Source: Anas platyrhynchos (taxonomy: Eukaryota > Chordata > Aves > Anseriformes > Anatidae). From it: 64,000 nucleotides of DNA. Of this stretch, positions 21,601 to 31,810 are shown piece by piece (within the stretch, counting starts at the first letter, position 1; every line of letters starts with the position of its first letter). The stretch covers positions 10,637,001-10,701,000 of the forward strand of contig NC_092621.1 of assembly GCF_047663525.1 (NCBI RefSeq). The letters are read 5' to 3'. The notes below the pieces were generated by a model that saw only the letters and a program-made list of their open reading frames with translations, made no database searches and had not been told where the DNA came from. The translations under genes and the position numbers were made by a program.

Positions 21601-22406
21601 GCTGCCACAGCCCCTCCTGCCAGGACACTCGGGCACAGAGGCTGCCACCAGCCCCCTCCCCGCCCTGGCACCCCTGGGGATCCAGGGCAGGCGCAGGGGC
21701 TGCCTCCCACTGCCTTTGGCATCTCCCCCTACATCCCCCAGCACTCAGGGCCCCAGGAGAGCTCCTGGCACCTCTCTTACCCACACACTGCACCATGGAG
21801 CGAATGCGGGTCCAGGCACCTCCCGTGCCCTTTCCCTTCCAAACTTCTCTGTACACAGGCTTCCCAGTGCTGATGGACTGGTCTTCTCTTGAACATTTGA
21901 TGTGGGTGAAAGATGGCTCGAAACCCTCAGGGCAGCTCAGCGTCACTTCTTCATTCTCCTTGTACTCCTCCTGCTCTGGTGCCAGACGGAGCCTTGGGTC
22001 CCACGAGGGCTTTCGGCACGTTTCTGGCAGACACAAAAGCAGGTGAGACACCTCCTGCTCCCAGGGACACTGCCCCCTCCATGGAGCGTGACAGCCCAGA
22101 GCTCACAGAGGCTTTCCCAGCACACTGAGCCTTGCTGCCCTCCCTCCCCAATCCCAGCTGCACCCCACCCTGCTACAGGCATCGCCTCCAGCCCCTGCGG
22201 TACAGCTGCCGCGTGCTGCCGTGGCTGAAGATGCTCACCAGAATTGGAGCTGAAAGAGCAGAAAAAGCTTCTCCTGCAGAGAGGAGCGGACACTTCTTAC
22301 CTGGTTCCCGGGGTGCTCCTTGGGTCTTGGGACCAGTATCTTCCTGTGTTCCCAGCAGCGGGACGAGGACCAGGAGGAAGCTCAGAGCCAGCAACTGCAG
22401 GGCCAT
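15656..22406 (-). CDS. Receptor gene C: leader, two CCPs, two FN3, TM, ITAM tail
   Basis: Predicted surface receptor of about 462 residues. Exons: 22301-22406 leader ([15 protein letters not shown] core); 21781-22023 and 21167-21397 CCPs (residues 36-116 and 117-193); 20447-20737 FN3-1 (194-290); 17064-17161 and 16731-16923 FN3-2 (291-387); 16277-16379 transmembrane; 16002-16048 and 15784-15855 tail; stop at 15656-15658. FN3-1 shows TSIKLNWTC and [13 protein letters not shown]3-2 shows ILGYQ split by a phase-0 intron, then [10 protein letters not shown]. The tail joins to [16 protein letters not shown], fitting an ITAM, with a basic RRRK stretch after the membrane. FN3-2 has an extra cysteine (PSCQM) where both E copies have arginine. 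The intron between the FN3s is swollen to 3.3 kb by nested CR1s in the sense of the gene. All exons are open. Confidence 0.85.
17200..20170 (-). mobile_element. Older CR1 LINE, split by a younger CR1
   Basis: The two halves are 19199-20170 (upstream part of ORF2: [10 protein letters not shown], the [10 protein letters not shown] region, [13 protein letters not shown]) and about 17200-17350 ([21 protein letters not shown]). In an intact CR1 these adjoin ([22 protein letters not shown]), so the element at 17359-19198 inserted between them. The older copy is much more diverged and has several stops and shifts. The outer ends are approximate. It lies in gene C between the FN3 exons. Confidence 0.85.
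17359..19198 (-). mobile_element. Younger CR1 LINE with reverse transcriptase region
   Basis: The 3' end is at 17359 (CAGAATCACAGAATC on the plus strand) and the 5' truncation near 19198. On the minus strand ORF2 shows [67 protein letters not shown] and the FADDTKLGA catalytic box. A frameshift near 18400 breaks the frame between DAISHNIL and SGVPQGS, so it is not autonomous. It is clearly younger than the CR1 it splits. Confidence 0.95.
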
Positions 22407-23560
22407 GCTAGCATCCAGTGCCCGGGCACAACTCAGCCCTCAGCCCCACTTGCTGCCTCCAGGCACTGGCAGCTGTGATTGCAAGAATTGCAACCAGAGG
22501 AAGGAAGCAGCCGCATGAGCAAGTCGTATGTGGTGAAAGAGCCTTCCTCTTTGAGGAGGGATCCTCCCATCGGTGTCAGCACTGCTGCCTTTTGCTGCTT
22601 TCCTTCCCCACGGACACCCTGGCACTGGCACTCCCCAGAGCCCCAGCCACCAGGATCCCAGAGCTTCACCCCACAGAGCTCCTTGCTGCCAGAGCGCGTT
22701 CACCAAACGCCACTCACGTTCCTGAGGCTTCTGCCACACGCTTCCCAAAGCCTCTTTTAGGAGATGTCACACTCACAGCACTTCCCCTCAGTAATCACAG
22801 CTGTTTGATGTCTTCCAAGACACGGTTAGAAGAGCTGGCGAGAGCCAGGGGTAGGAAGGAGAGGGGAACTGAGAGGAGTCCCTCAAAACCCTCACACAAA
22901 GTTCCTTCAGAAAGACACGGCCAACAAACACCGCGTGTTGCCCTTCCCCTCAGCTCTGTCCCCAGCTGCCTCCTCCTCCTCCCCCTCAGCAGGGAATATT
23001 GTCTGTCCCCATCCAAGCAAGCACCCTGCCCTCCAGTGCCAGCTGAATGCCTCAGGAAACCCTCGGAGCTGCTCAATCCTCCCTCCCACTCCTAAGCACT
23101 ACTGCTTTTCTCTTCCTCCAGAAACAGGCCCCCAGCCGTGTCCTGGGGATCACTGGGATGTTGTCTGTGGAAGACAGCCATCTCTGCTGCTTCTTCAAAC
23201 GGCCCCGTTCACCACCAGGCTCTGAGCCCTGCTCTTCAGCCCGTTCATCACCCAGTGCAGTGTGAACATGCTCAGCCCATCCTCCAGCAGTGTGCTGCTC
23301 AACAAGGAGAGCCTCTGGGCTGACCTTCCATGTCTGGGATGTTCCAGGCCCTGGTGTCCGGGGGGGAATAGGGAGGACAGAAAGCAGCTCCTCACCACAA
23401 CCAGAGCTCTGAAGATCCTCAGGCCTGCTGCTGAGGGGTCTCAGAGGAGCTTAGGAAGGACAGCTCTGGGCTCATCTCCCACGTCCTGCGGGTGATGACT
23501 TGAGCCAAAGGGGAACAGTTGGGCCTCCATCACCACGCAGGCAGACAGCCCGCTCACAGC
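22407..23560. other. Spacer between gene D 3' end and gene C leader
   Basis: It should hold the gene C promoter. From about 22674 it matches 1515 on and 13219 on, and to about 22795 also 32050-32220 upstream of gene D. The A/B-type insertion with the relic CCP is absent. No gene is supported. Confidence 0.6.
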
Positions 23561-23579
23561 CTTCTGCAAACCACAGGCC

Positions 23580-23585
23580 TTTATT
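23580..23585 (-). terminator. Poly(A) signal of gene D (AATAAA)
   Basis: Minus-strand AATAAA in the shared GCAATAAAGGCC context, about 1.5 kb past the gene D stop. Confidence 0.55.
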
Positions 23586-23856
23586 GCTTGTCCCAACAGA
23601 GCGGGCAGAGTGGGGTAAAGCATGTGGGCACCCAGGAGGTGGAAGGAGCACAAACCGCCCCTCAGTTTCCCCATCTCACAAACCCGCTCATTCCCCGTTG
23701 GCTTGAGCCCACCCTTTCCCTCTCGGCCCGATATCCATGGGGAGCAGCTCCAGCAGAGCACGCAGGCCACACCAACAATGTGCTTGGTCCCAGAGGCCGG
23801 ACACACTCCCTAGGATGAGGGGCAGATGCATCCAGAGCACTGGAGGACACCCAAAA

Positions 23857-24536
23857 CCTGAGAAGGACCTGGGAGTGATGGTTGATAGTCGGCTGAATAT
23901 GAGCCAGCAGTGTGCTCAGGTGGCCAAGAAGGCCAACGGCATCCTGGCTTGTATCAGAAACAGTGTGACCAGCAGGGCTAGGGAGGTGATCGTCCCCCTG
24001 TACTCGGCTCTGGTGAGGCCGCACCTCGAGTACTGTGTTCAGTTTTGGGCCCCTCGCTACAAGAAGGACATGGAGGTGCTCGAGTGGGTCCAGAGAAGGG
24101 CAACGAAGCTGGTGAGGAGCCTGGAACAAGTCCTACGAGGAGCGGCTGAAGGAGCTGGGCTTGTTTAGCCTGGAGAAGAGGAGGCTCAGGGGTGACCTTA
24201 TCGCTCTTTACAGATACCTTAAAGGAGGCTGTAGTGAGGTGGGGGTTGGCCTGTTCTCCCACGTGCCTGGTGACAGAACGAGGGGGAATGGGCTTAAGTT
24301 GGGCCAGAGGAGTTTTAGGTTGGATGTTAGGAAGAACTTCTTTACTGAAAGGGTTGTTAGACACTGGAAAAGGCTGCCCAGGGAGGTGGTGGAGTCACCA
24401 TCCCTGGAGGTCTTTAAAAGACGTTTAGATGTAGAGCTTAGGGATATGGTTTAGTGGGGACTGTTAGCGTTAGGTCAGAGGTTGGACTCGATGATCTTGA
24501 GGTCTCTTCCAAGCTAGAAATTCTGTGATTCTGTGA
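23857..24536 (+). mobile_element. CR1 LINE 3' fragment (copy of 2713-3394)
   Basis: Third copy of the same insertion, with the frame shifted near 24125. Same ends and flanks as the other two. Confidence 0.95.
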
Positions 24537-25093
24537 AAACACGCCTTCGCTGGCACAGGCCGTGGGCAGCTCCTGCCCTGTAGCAGAGGGTGCTAGTGAC
24601 AGACGAGAGAGGAAATGGGAGGGGAAACAATAACCCAGCACAGGCTGTACGAGGTCCTGCTTACAGCTGGGGAGCACCAAAACTCGAGAAAGGGCCATGA
24701 GGAGGCCTCCAAAATGCCAGGCCCAGGAGCACCCAGTGCCTCTTCCCACGGTCAGACTGGGAAGCCTCTCGCACCGCTGCCTGTCCAGGCAAGGCCAGGA
24801 GGGCTGAAGAGGGCAGTGTCTTCGTGCCCTGAAAGAAATGGCTGCAGTCCTCTTGCTCTGGTTGCCCGGACGAGACCCCCAGTGCTGGTCACAGTCACAT
24901 GAGAGACGGGGTCCTGGCAGCCACCAGCACTAAGCTGGGGTCGTCCTCCCCGCGGTCTCTGCTCTCTGACACCCGCCGTGGTCTCCCAGCGTCCTGCGCA
25001 GGGACGGGGACGGTCGCTCTCCAGCCCGGCCACCTCTACCTGCGGACACCAACAGCACCCAGGGCAGAGGCTGCTGCCAGCCCTCGGCAGAGC

Positions 25094-28000
25094 TCACGCT
25101 GCCACAGCCGTGAGGGTCTGAGACAGGCCGGAGCGCTGGGCACTGCCTGGCACCGCCACGGCCCTTTCCTCGGGTCGCTCTCGACCCTCTGCCCCATACA
25201 TGTGTGGGGGCCATCTCCTACCTGCTTCTTCTTCGGCCAGAAACCTCTCCTTGATCACACAGTAGTGGTCCGAGTTTTCATAGGGCTGGAGCTCTGCAGG
25301 GGACAAAACAGCCTGAGGGACCCAGGGCTGCAGGAGGAGGAGCAGCGCAGACCCGGGCAGGCAGCGGCACAGGGTCCGTGGGGGTCTCCTGGCAATGACC
25401 TGTCCTCCTTATACCCTGGCCCCGCTGCCGTGGCCCTACCTGTGTAATGGTCCTCCTCGGCTTTCCTGGGCAAGGCTTTCCTCCTCCTGGGAAGGCAAAG
25501 GGGTGTCCTGAGGCTGGGCAGAGGCTGATGGGGCTGCTGACTTGCAGACCCAGCCAGGAGCCCACCAGCCAAGCCACAGTAGCACCAGCTGCAGCCCCCA
25601 TGGCACCCAGAAAAGAGTGAGAGCAGTGCAGAAAGCCCCCTCTGTCACCAGCCACCCCGCTAGCCCAGCATGGCCTGAGGCAGAGCAGTGACTCTGAGTT
25701 CCCTGCCTCCTCACCTGCACATCACAAACCACAGGATCCCAGCAGACAGCATGACCATCGCTGACAGCACAGCCACCACGGTGACCGCAGTCCATGGCCA
25801 GGGGCCTGGAGGCTGCCCTGAAAAGAAGCACACAGCCAGCAGTGGGTGCCACAGCCTGGGTCATGAATCTGCAATGGCCCCAGTGATGGCAACGAATCTG
25901 TGCAAGGGTATAGAGGTGTCTGTGGGCTCATGTACTGTGTGGGATGGAGGATCACCTGCACTTATGAGAAAAGAAAGGTGTCCTGTGCCCCACAGGGAGC
26001 TCCTGCACTCACCAGCCCCTGTCCACAGCAAGGTGCCAGGCTGGGAAAAGGGAGGACGTGGCAGAGAGCCTCGGGTACAGGGCGCGGGGTGAGCCAGCCC
26101 CTCCGCGGAGGAGCCCACTTACCACTGCTATCAACTAGTGACTTATGGCTTCCAAATGGGACACTGTGCAATCCCCTGATATCTGGCCAGGTGGCCAGGA
26201 GATTAAGGAGAAGAAAAAAGAAGCTGAAGGATGGCTAGGAGACAAAACTTGCAGGGGACGCTGTGTAAGCTTTTGACATGCTGCCAAGGAGTACAAAGGG
26301 AAGGACAAGAAAAAAAAAACTGAGAGGAAGACTACGAGCCTTCAGCATGAAAGACCCCCAGAGACCCCCAGGGAGACCACCGGAGACTGATGCGCATGCT
26401 CCAGTAGGAGGGACTGGGTTTGGATTCTGGAAACTAATTATAATAACCCAGTCTTTTTTAGAAGTAGTAATGAGTATGTATTAGTCTAGGAGCATAAAAA
26501 TCAGCTACTTGATGTAGCTGGTGTGCGTACTGGTGGAGTGGAGACTCCCGGCGCACCCAGCGCTGTTTGCTTACCTCTATTCTTTTAATAAATTGTGAAC
26601 TTTGATTGTAGTCCTGATTTGAAGACTGAGCCATTTATAACAGAAGGAAGCATTGAAGAGGGTCACTGCCTTGCCTTCCCTTCCCCTGGCCCCCTTGCAA
26701 GGTGCTGCGGTCACAGCCCTGCTCCCACCCAGCAGCAGGGAGAGGAAGGCGGAGGTGACACTGCCCACGGCAGGTCTCCAGCTGCAGAGCTGGAGGAGTC
26801 TGGATCACTGGAAGCTGGGCGTGAGCTTTGCATCACCTCTCAGTGCTCGAGGCAACTGCTGGTGGGAGCAGACCCCTGGCTCCGTTCCCTTGCTGCCTGG
26901 CAGCGGGCTCAGCCCCTCGGGAGGGAAATGCTCCCACGGGCGCTGGCCCTCTCGCCACAGAGCGCACCCGCACCCGGCTGGCAACCTCCATGCGTGCCTC
27001 TGAAACAGGGCCAGCAGCACTCTGCCATCGGGACCACCCTTCCCTCTTAAATGCACCTCCTCACTCACCCACGCACAGCCAGTGATCTACAGGCTGCCAG
27101 TAGTCAGTGCTTTTATTCACAACCCAGGACCTCTGAAGAGTTGGAGAGCTTTGGCCTGGGATATCTACACAGGCGATCTTCATGGGAGGAGGCCAGTACC
27201 CTTCAGGGCAGCTCACCATCACCACTGCACCGACGATGTAGGATGCCATGTCTGGGACAAAGATTAATCTGGGGTCCCAGTGGGGCTTCTGACATTTTCC
27301 TGCACCAACAAGAAGGGAAGGTGCTAGCAGGGCAGGGGCTGGCCATGCAGGACAAGGCAGGGGACGTGGCAGGAGATCCCTGCCCTGGCACGCTACGGTG
27401 AGGGATGGAGCTGCGGGACACAACGTGGAGCAGCTTCTGCAGCACGGCCCCAGGAAGGGGATGAGGGCAGGAAGGGTCAGCTCCAGCCACTGCCCCCAGC
27501 TGGCTGCCACAGCCCCTCCTGCCGGGACCCTCAGGCACAGAGGCTGCCAGCCCCCTCCCCGCCCAGGCACCCCTGGGGACACAGGGCGAGCCCTGGGCAG
27601 GTGGAGGGGCTGCCTCCCACTGCCTTTGGCATCTCCCCCTACATCCCCCAGCACTCAGGGCCCCAAGAGAGCTCCTGGCACCTCTCTTACCCACACACTG
27701 CACCATGGAGCGAATGCGGGTCCAGGCACCTCCTGAGCCCTTTCCCATCCAAACTTCTCTGTACACAGGCTTCCCAGCGCTGATGGACTGGTCTTCTCTT
27801 GAACATTTGATGTGGGTGAAAGATGGCTCGAAACCCTCAGGGCAGCTCAGCGTCACTTCTTCATTCTCCTTGTACACCTCCTGCTCTGGTGCCAGACAGA
27901 GCCTTGGGTCCCACGAGGGCTTTCGGCACGTTTCTGGCAGAGGCAAAAGCAGGTGAGTGGCAGTGGGGGTGGGGCTGCCCAGGGGTGGGTGAGGCTGGGC

Positions 28001-31000
28001 CACCATTTGCTTGGGCACTGGTCTCAGGCATCAAACCCAGGGAGACCAAGGGATGCGCTCAGGTATGGGGAGCATGGCCCAGGACACGGTGGGGATGTGG
28101 GAAACGCAGAGAGGCATGGAGGGTAGGACTGGATGACAGGGCTGCAGAGAAGGTAATTCCTGCCAACCCACGTACCAAGGCACTGCACAGGCCCCTCAAT
28201 GTGAATCCAGACACCTGTGCTCTTCCTCCCCAGCCAGGTAGTTCTGTCTACAAATCCAGAATGTTCTGCTGTCTGCACTCCCCCTGCACATCTGATGTGG
28301 GTGAAGGACGGCTTGAAACCCTCGGGGCAGCTCAGCGTCACTTCTGCGTTCTCCTTGTACACCTCCTGCTCTGGTGCCAGACGGAGCCTTGGGTCCCACC
28401 AGGGCTTCTGGCATGTTCCTAGGTGAGGCAAAAGTGGATTTAGTTGGGGTGTGGGTGCTGAGGTGGGGCAGGGTACCACCAGCTATCGGCAACCACCAGC
28501 AGTCCCTCCAGACACCAAAGGGAGACAGAAGGAGAGCCGTCCATGTGCCATGACGTGCCCCCCAGCAAGCCTTGCTGGGAGGGAGGGGGCTCCCCTTGTC
28601 ACTTGCCCACAAAATCCCTTCTCCACCCCATTTCCATGCTCGCGCTTTGCCCCCCACCACATCCCACGGCCGGCAGCTTCCCAGGACAATCCCACCTGCA
28701 GCAGGAGACCCCCTGCAGCCGCTCTCTGGAGCTGACCCCAAGCCCAGCTCAGGCTGCCCTTCACCTCGCCGTGCCCTGGCACCAGAGGAGTCGCAGGGCT
28801 CCAGGTGAGGCACCTCCTGTCACCCCACTTACTGATGCACTTTGTGGGGCTCTGAATGGGGACCCATTGCCCCAACTCGTTTTTCTGTGTCCAGGTGCCC
28901 TTGTGCTCCCCTGTAGCCACAGCCTGAGGTATCCATGCGCATTTAGCCTGCTGGAAGGGGGGCTGGAAACCCTCTGGGCAGCTCAGTGTCACTTCTTCGC
29001 CCTCATTATAAACCTTGCGCTCTGGTGCCAGACGAAGGTCAGCGTCCCACTGGGGCCTCGAGCATTTTACTGTCAAAGGCAAATTTGTGTGAGAGTTGGG
29101 GGGGATATGCAGGAGGCTCGGGGAGGCCAGAACCAAGGCCGTGAGGAAACCCGAGGGGTGCTGAGCCCAGGACAGCAGCGTCACAGGGAGCAGTGGGGAA
29201 GGAGGGTGCTCTGAGGGGGGAGCTCCTCAGCAGCCGGCAGGGCACCGCAGCGCCAAGCAGGGGCTGGGGCGGGAGTGTGAGGGCAGAGAGGGGACGGGGA
29301 GAGCTGCCCCGCGTACCCACGCACGCTACGGGCTCCTCAATGCGGGTCCAGGCGCCTCTGTCTCTCCTCCCCCACCAGCTGTCCCCATAGACAGGTTGTC
29401 CTGAAGTCACTCCTTGAAATTCCCTCACACATTTGGCACTGATGAAGAAGGGCTTGACAACTCCAGGGCAAGACAGCCTCAGTTCCTCATTTGGTGTGTA
29501 GCTGCCTTTCCTTGGGACGAGCACGACCCTTCTGTCCCATTGGGGTTTCTGGCATGTTCCTGCAGGGGAGAAAGCGTGACAGTCCTCCTTGGGGACGGGG
29601 TGGTGGGGCAGGAGGGGGCTGAGGCTGGACCACGACTGCCTGCGGGGTCATCCGTCAGCAGAGCCCCTGGGTGCGGGACAGGAGCCCCGCGGGGCTGTGA
29701 GGTGCTCAGAGCAGCAGGGCTGAGGGCAGGATCTGGCCACAGCTCAGGCAGGGCAGAGGCAATGCCGGGCCCCGCTGGGGGCTCCTGTCCCGGCCCAGCT
29801 CGGGGGCTGCTCCCGGCCGGGGCCATCCCAGAGCCGAGCCCGAGGCATCCCACAGGCACGGCGAGACGCCAGGGGCCCTGCTGATGGAGAGGAGCCCGCG
29901 GCAGGGGAGAGCTGCTGCCTCCGAGTTACCTGTGCAGGCCTGGTACATTTCAATGCTATGCCACCTTCCCCACTTGTCCTTCACCTCCCAGTCATGTCCC
30001 CAGAAGATCCATGCAACACATCTGATCACAGCGAGAGGAGGATCATCCTCAGTGAGGCAGCTCAGTGTCAGCTCCTCCCCGTTATCATAAGATGTCTTCT
30101 CTGGGACAAAGCGGAGGCTTGAGTCCCACTGCGGCTTCGGGCAAACTGCACAGAGAAGAAGGAGAGCGTGTCAGCGGGATGGGAAGAGCCAAAGCTGATG
30201 GACCTCTCCAGGGGTTTGTGCCTCGTTGCAGGGCACATCCCGGCAGAGGCAGGGGTAACGCTGCACAGCACGTGGGGCTGGCCCCTTCCTCCAGGCTGGA
30301 GCTCCGGGAGTGCTCCGAGAGAGCAGGGAAAGGAGCACTGGGCTTCCAGCCCTGGAGGGATTCACAGCATGCCCGAGCACGGAGGCACTCAGAGACACAC
30401 ACCGGGGCCATGCAGAGAGCTGCGCATAGGCCCCAGACACAATAAAGCGTCCAGGTGAAGCTTCAGCGAGGCCAACACCGTGCAGGAGGGCAGCTGGCAG
30501 GCTTTGAGCAGCAGGAGGTGAGGTTGGTGTTTCGGGAAGCTGTGCTGTGGAGCGGGAAGTGGCAGCACGGGGCAGCATGCAGCTCACAGCCGGGGTGTGC
30601 GGCCCCACGGGGCTCCTCCACGGCCTCCCTTGGGCTTTCGCTGCCCCAGGATTACAGGCGTTGAGGAAAGCTCTGAGAGAGCCGTGCAGAAAGACAGCCG
30701 GGGGACAATAGGACAAAGGGACAATGCCGCCTGCTCAGCGCAGGGAGCAGCGCTGCGCCACACGCCCCGACCACATCCTCTGCCGGCAGCGTTGGCACCG
30801 CGCACGCAGCGCTGCCTCCTCCCCAGTGCTGGGACGCAGATTTGTCATCTGGCTTCCTCAGCGCGCCCCCAGAACCCTGCCCGCCACCCCCACTCCTTCG
30901 CTCCCAGCCGCATCGCCTTGCCTGCGGCTCTTCAGGTAGCGGAGCTCAGAGCTGGGGCACGCGCGAGGCTGGCCCAGAGGATTTGGCACACGGGAGCTCT

Positions 31001-31810
31001 GCTGAATGGGGACAGCCTCCTAATAGGAACATAATTGGAAATGCCTATGATTCCTGCAGTCAGCAGCCTACACTTCTGGTATGTAGATAAGGAGCACTTC
31101 CCTATTCAAGCCTGTCTCAGATCCTTCAGGTCCTACAGAATTTATGCAATGAACTTCCTTAACATGACGTTGGAGAATGATCGCATCTCATGAGTTTCAC
31201 ATCATCTGAACAGAAAAGAATGGATATAAATATATATATGTATATATTCAGTTAGAGAAGGCAAGGGTTGGCCCGTCACACCACGTATCCTGCCCCCAGG
31301 GTCTCCAAGAGGCAGCAGGTGTCCCAGCTGGCAAAACTCCTTAGGTGTCCCCCTGGTCTCCAGCCCACAGATCCAATAAGCACCAGCACCAGCACCAGCT
31401 CCCCAGCAGAGAGGACATTGCCCTTATCGTCCCAGGAAGGCCACATGCTCAGGCTTTGTCTACATGCCATGCGGTGAGAACCAGACACCTCTTTCTCCCA
31501 GGGACACTGCCCCCTCCATGGAGCGTGACAGCCCAGAGCTCACAGAGGCTTTCCCAGCACACTGAGCCTTGCTGCCCTCCATCCCCAAACCCAGCTGCAC
31601 CTCCAGCCCCTACGATACAGCTGCCATGTGCTGCCAGTGGTAAAAGGCACATCAGACTGGCAAATGAAAGAGGAAAAATTTCTTCTCTTTCAGAGAGAGG
31701 AATGGGCATTTCTTACCTGCTTCCCAGGGTGCTCCTTGGGCCTTGGGACCAGTATCTTCCTGTGTCTGTATTCCCAGGAAGAAGGTCAAAGCCAGCAACC
31801 GCAGGGCCAT
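25094..31810 (-). CDS. Receptor gene D: leader, six CCPs, TM, ITAM tail
   Basis: Near-twin of gene B, about 577 residues. Exons: 31717-31810 leader; CCPs at 29930-30145, 29317-29559, 28833-29069, 28176-28418, 27691-27933 and 27069-27299; 25715-25817 transmembrane; 25440-25486 and 25222-25293 tail; stop 25094-25096. The tail joins to YTELQPYENSDHYCVI. FN3 exons are missing, with the LTR at 26139-26642 in their place. The leader belongs to the C/E type but its hydrophobic core is four residues shorter (LLALTFFLGIQT), so secretion efficiency is uncertain. The second CCP differs from B in a short run (PGVVKPFFIS where B has PEGFKPSFTS). All exons are open. Intron 1 lacks the LTRs of gene B. Confidence 0.85.
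26139..26642 (+). mobile_element. Solo LTR at the FN3 deletion point of gene D
   Basis: Copy of 4997-5500 with the same flanks, carried by the segmental duplication. Four differences in about 504 bp by my count. Fossil with no coding part. Confidence 0.7.
31223..31250. repeat. AT-rich microsatellite
   Basis: Alternating AT/TA with a few G and A interruptions, in intron 1 of gene D. Confidence 0.85.

Larger units (their letters stand above)
22674..30654. repeat. Segmental duplication, copy 2 (matches 1515-9457)
   Basis: Partner of 1515-9457; see there. It carries the spacer upstream of C, the CR1 fragment, and all of gene D except its leader exon. Confidence 0.85.

Noticed and set aside
340-31810. 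Assembly artefact as the sole cause of the near-identical blocks
   Set aside because: Copies differ by scattered substitutions, different LTRs (9756-10378 only in B; nested CR1s only in C) and different leader exons, which fits true duplications; a local collapse or misjoin still cannot be excluded.
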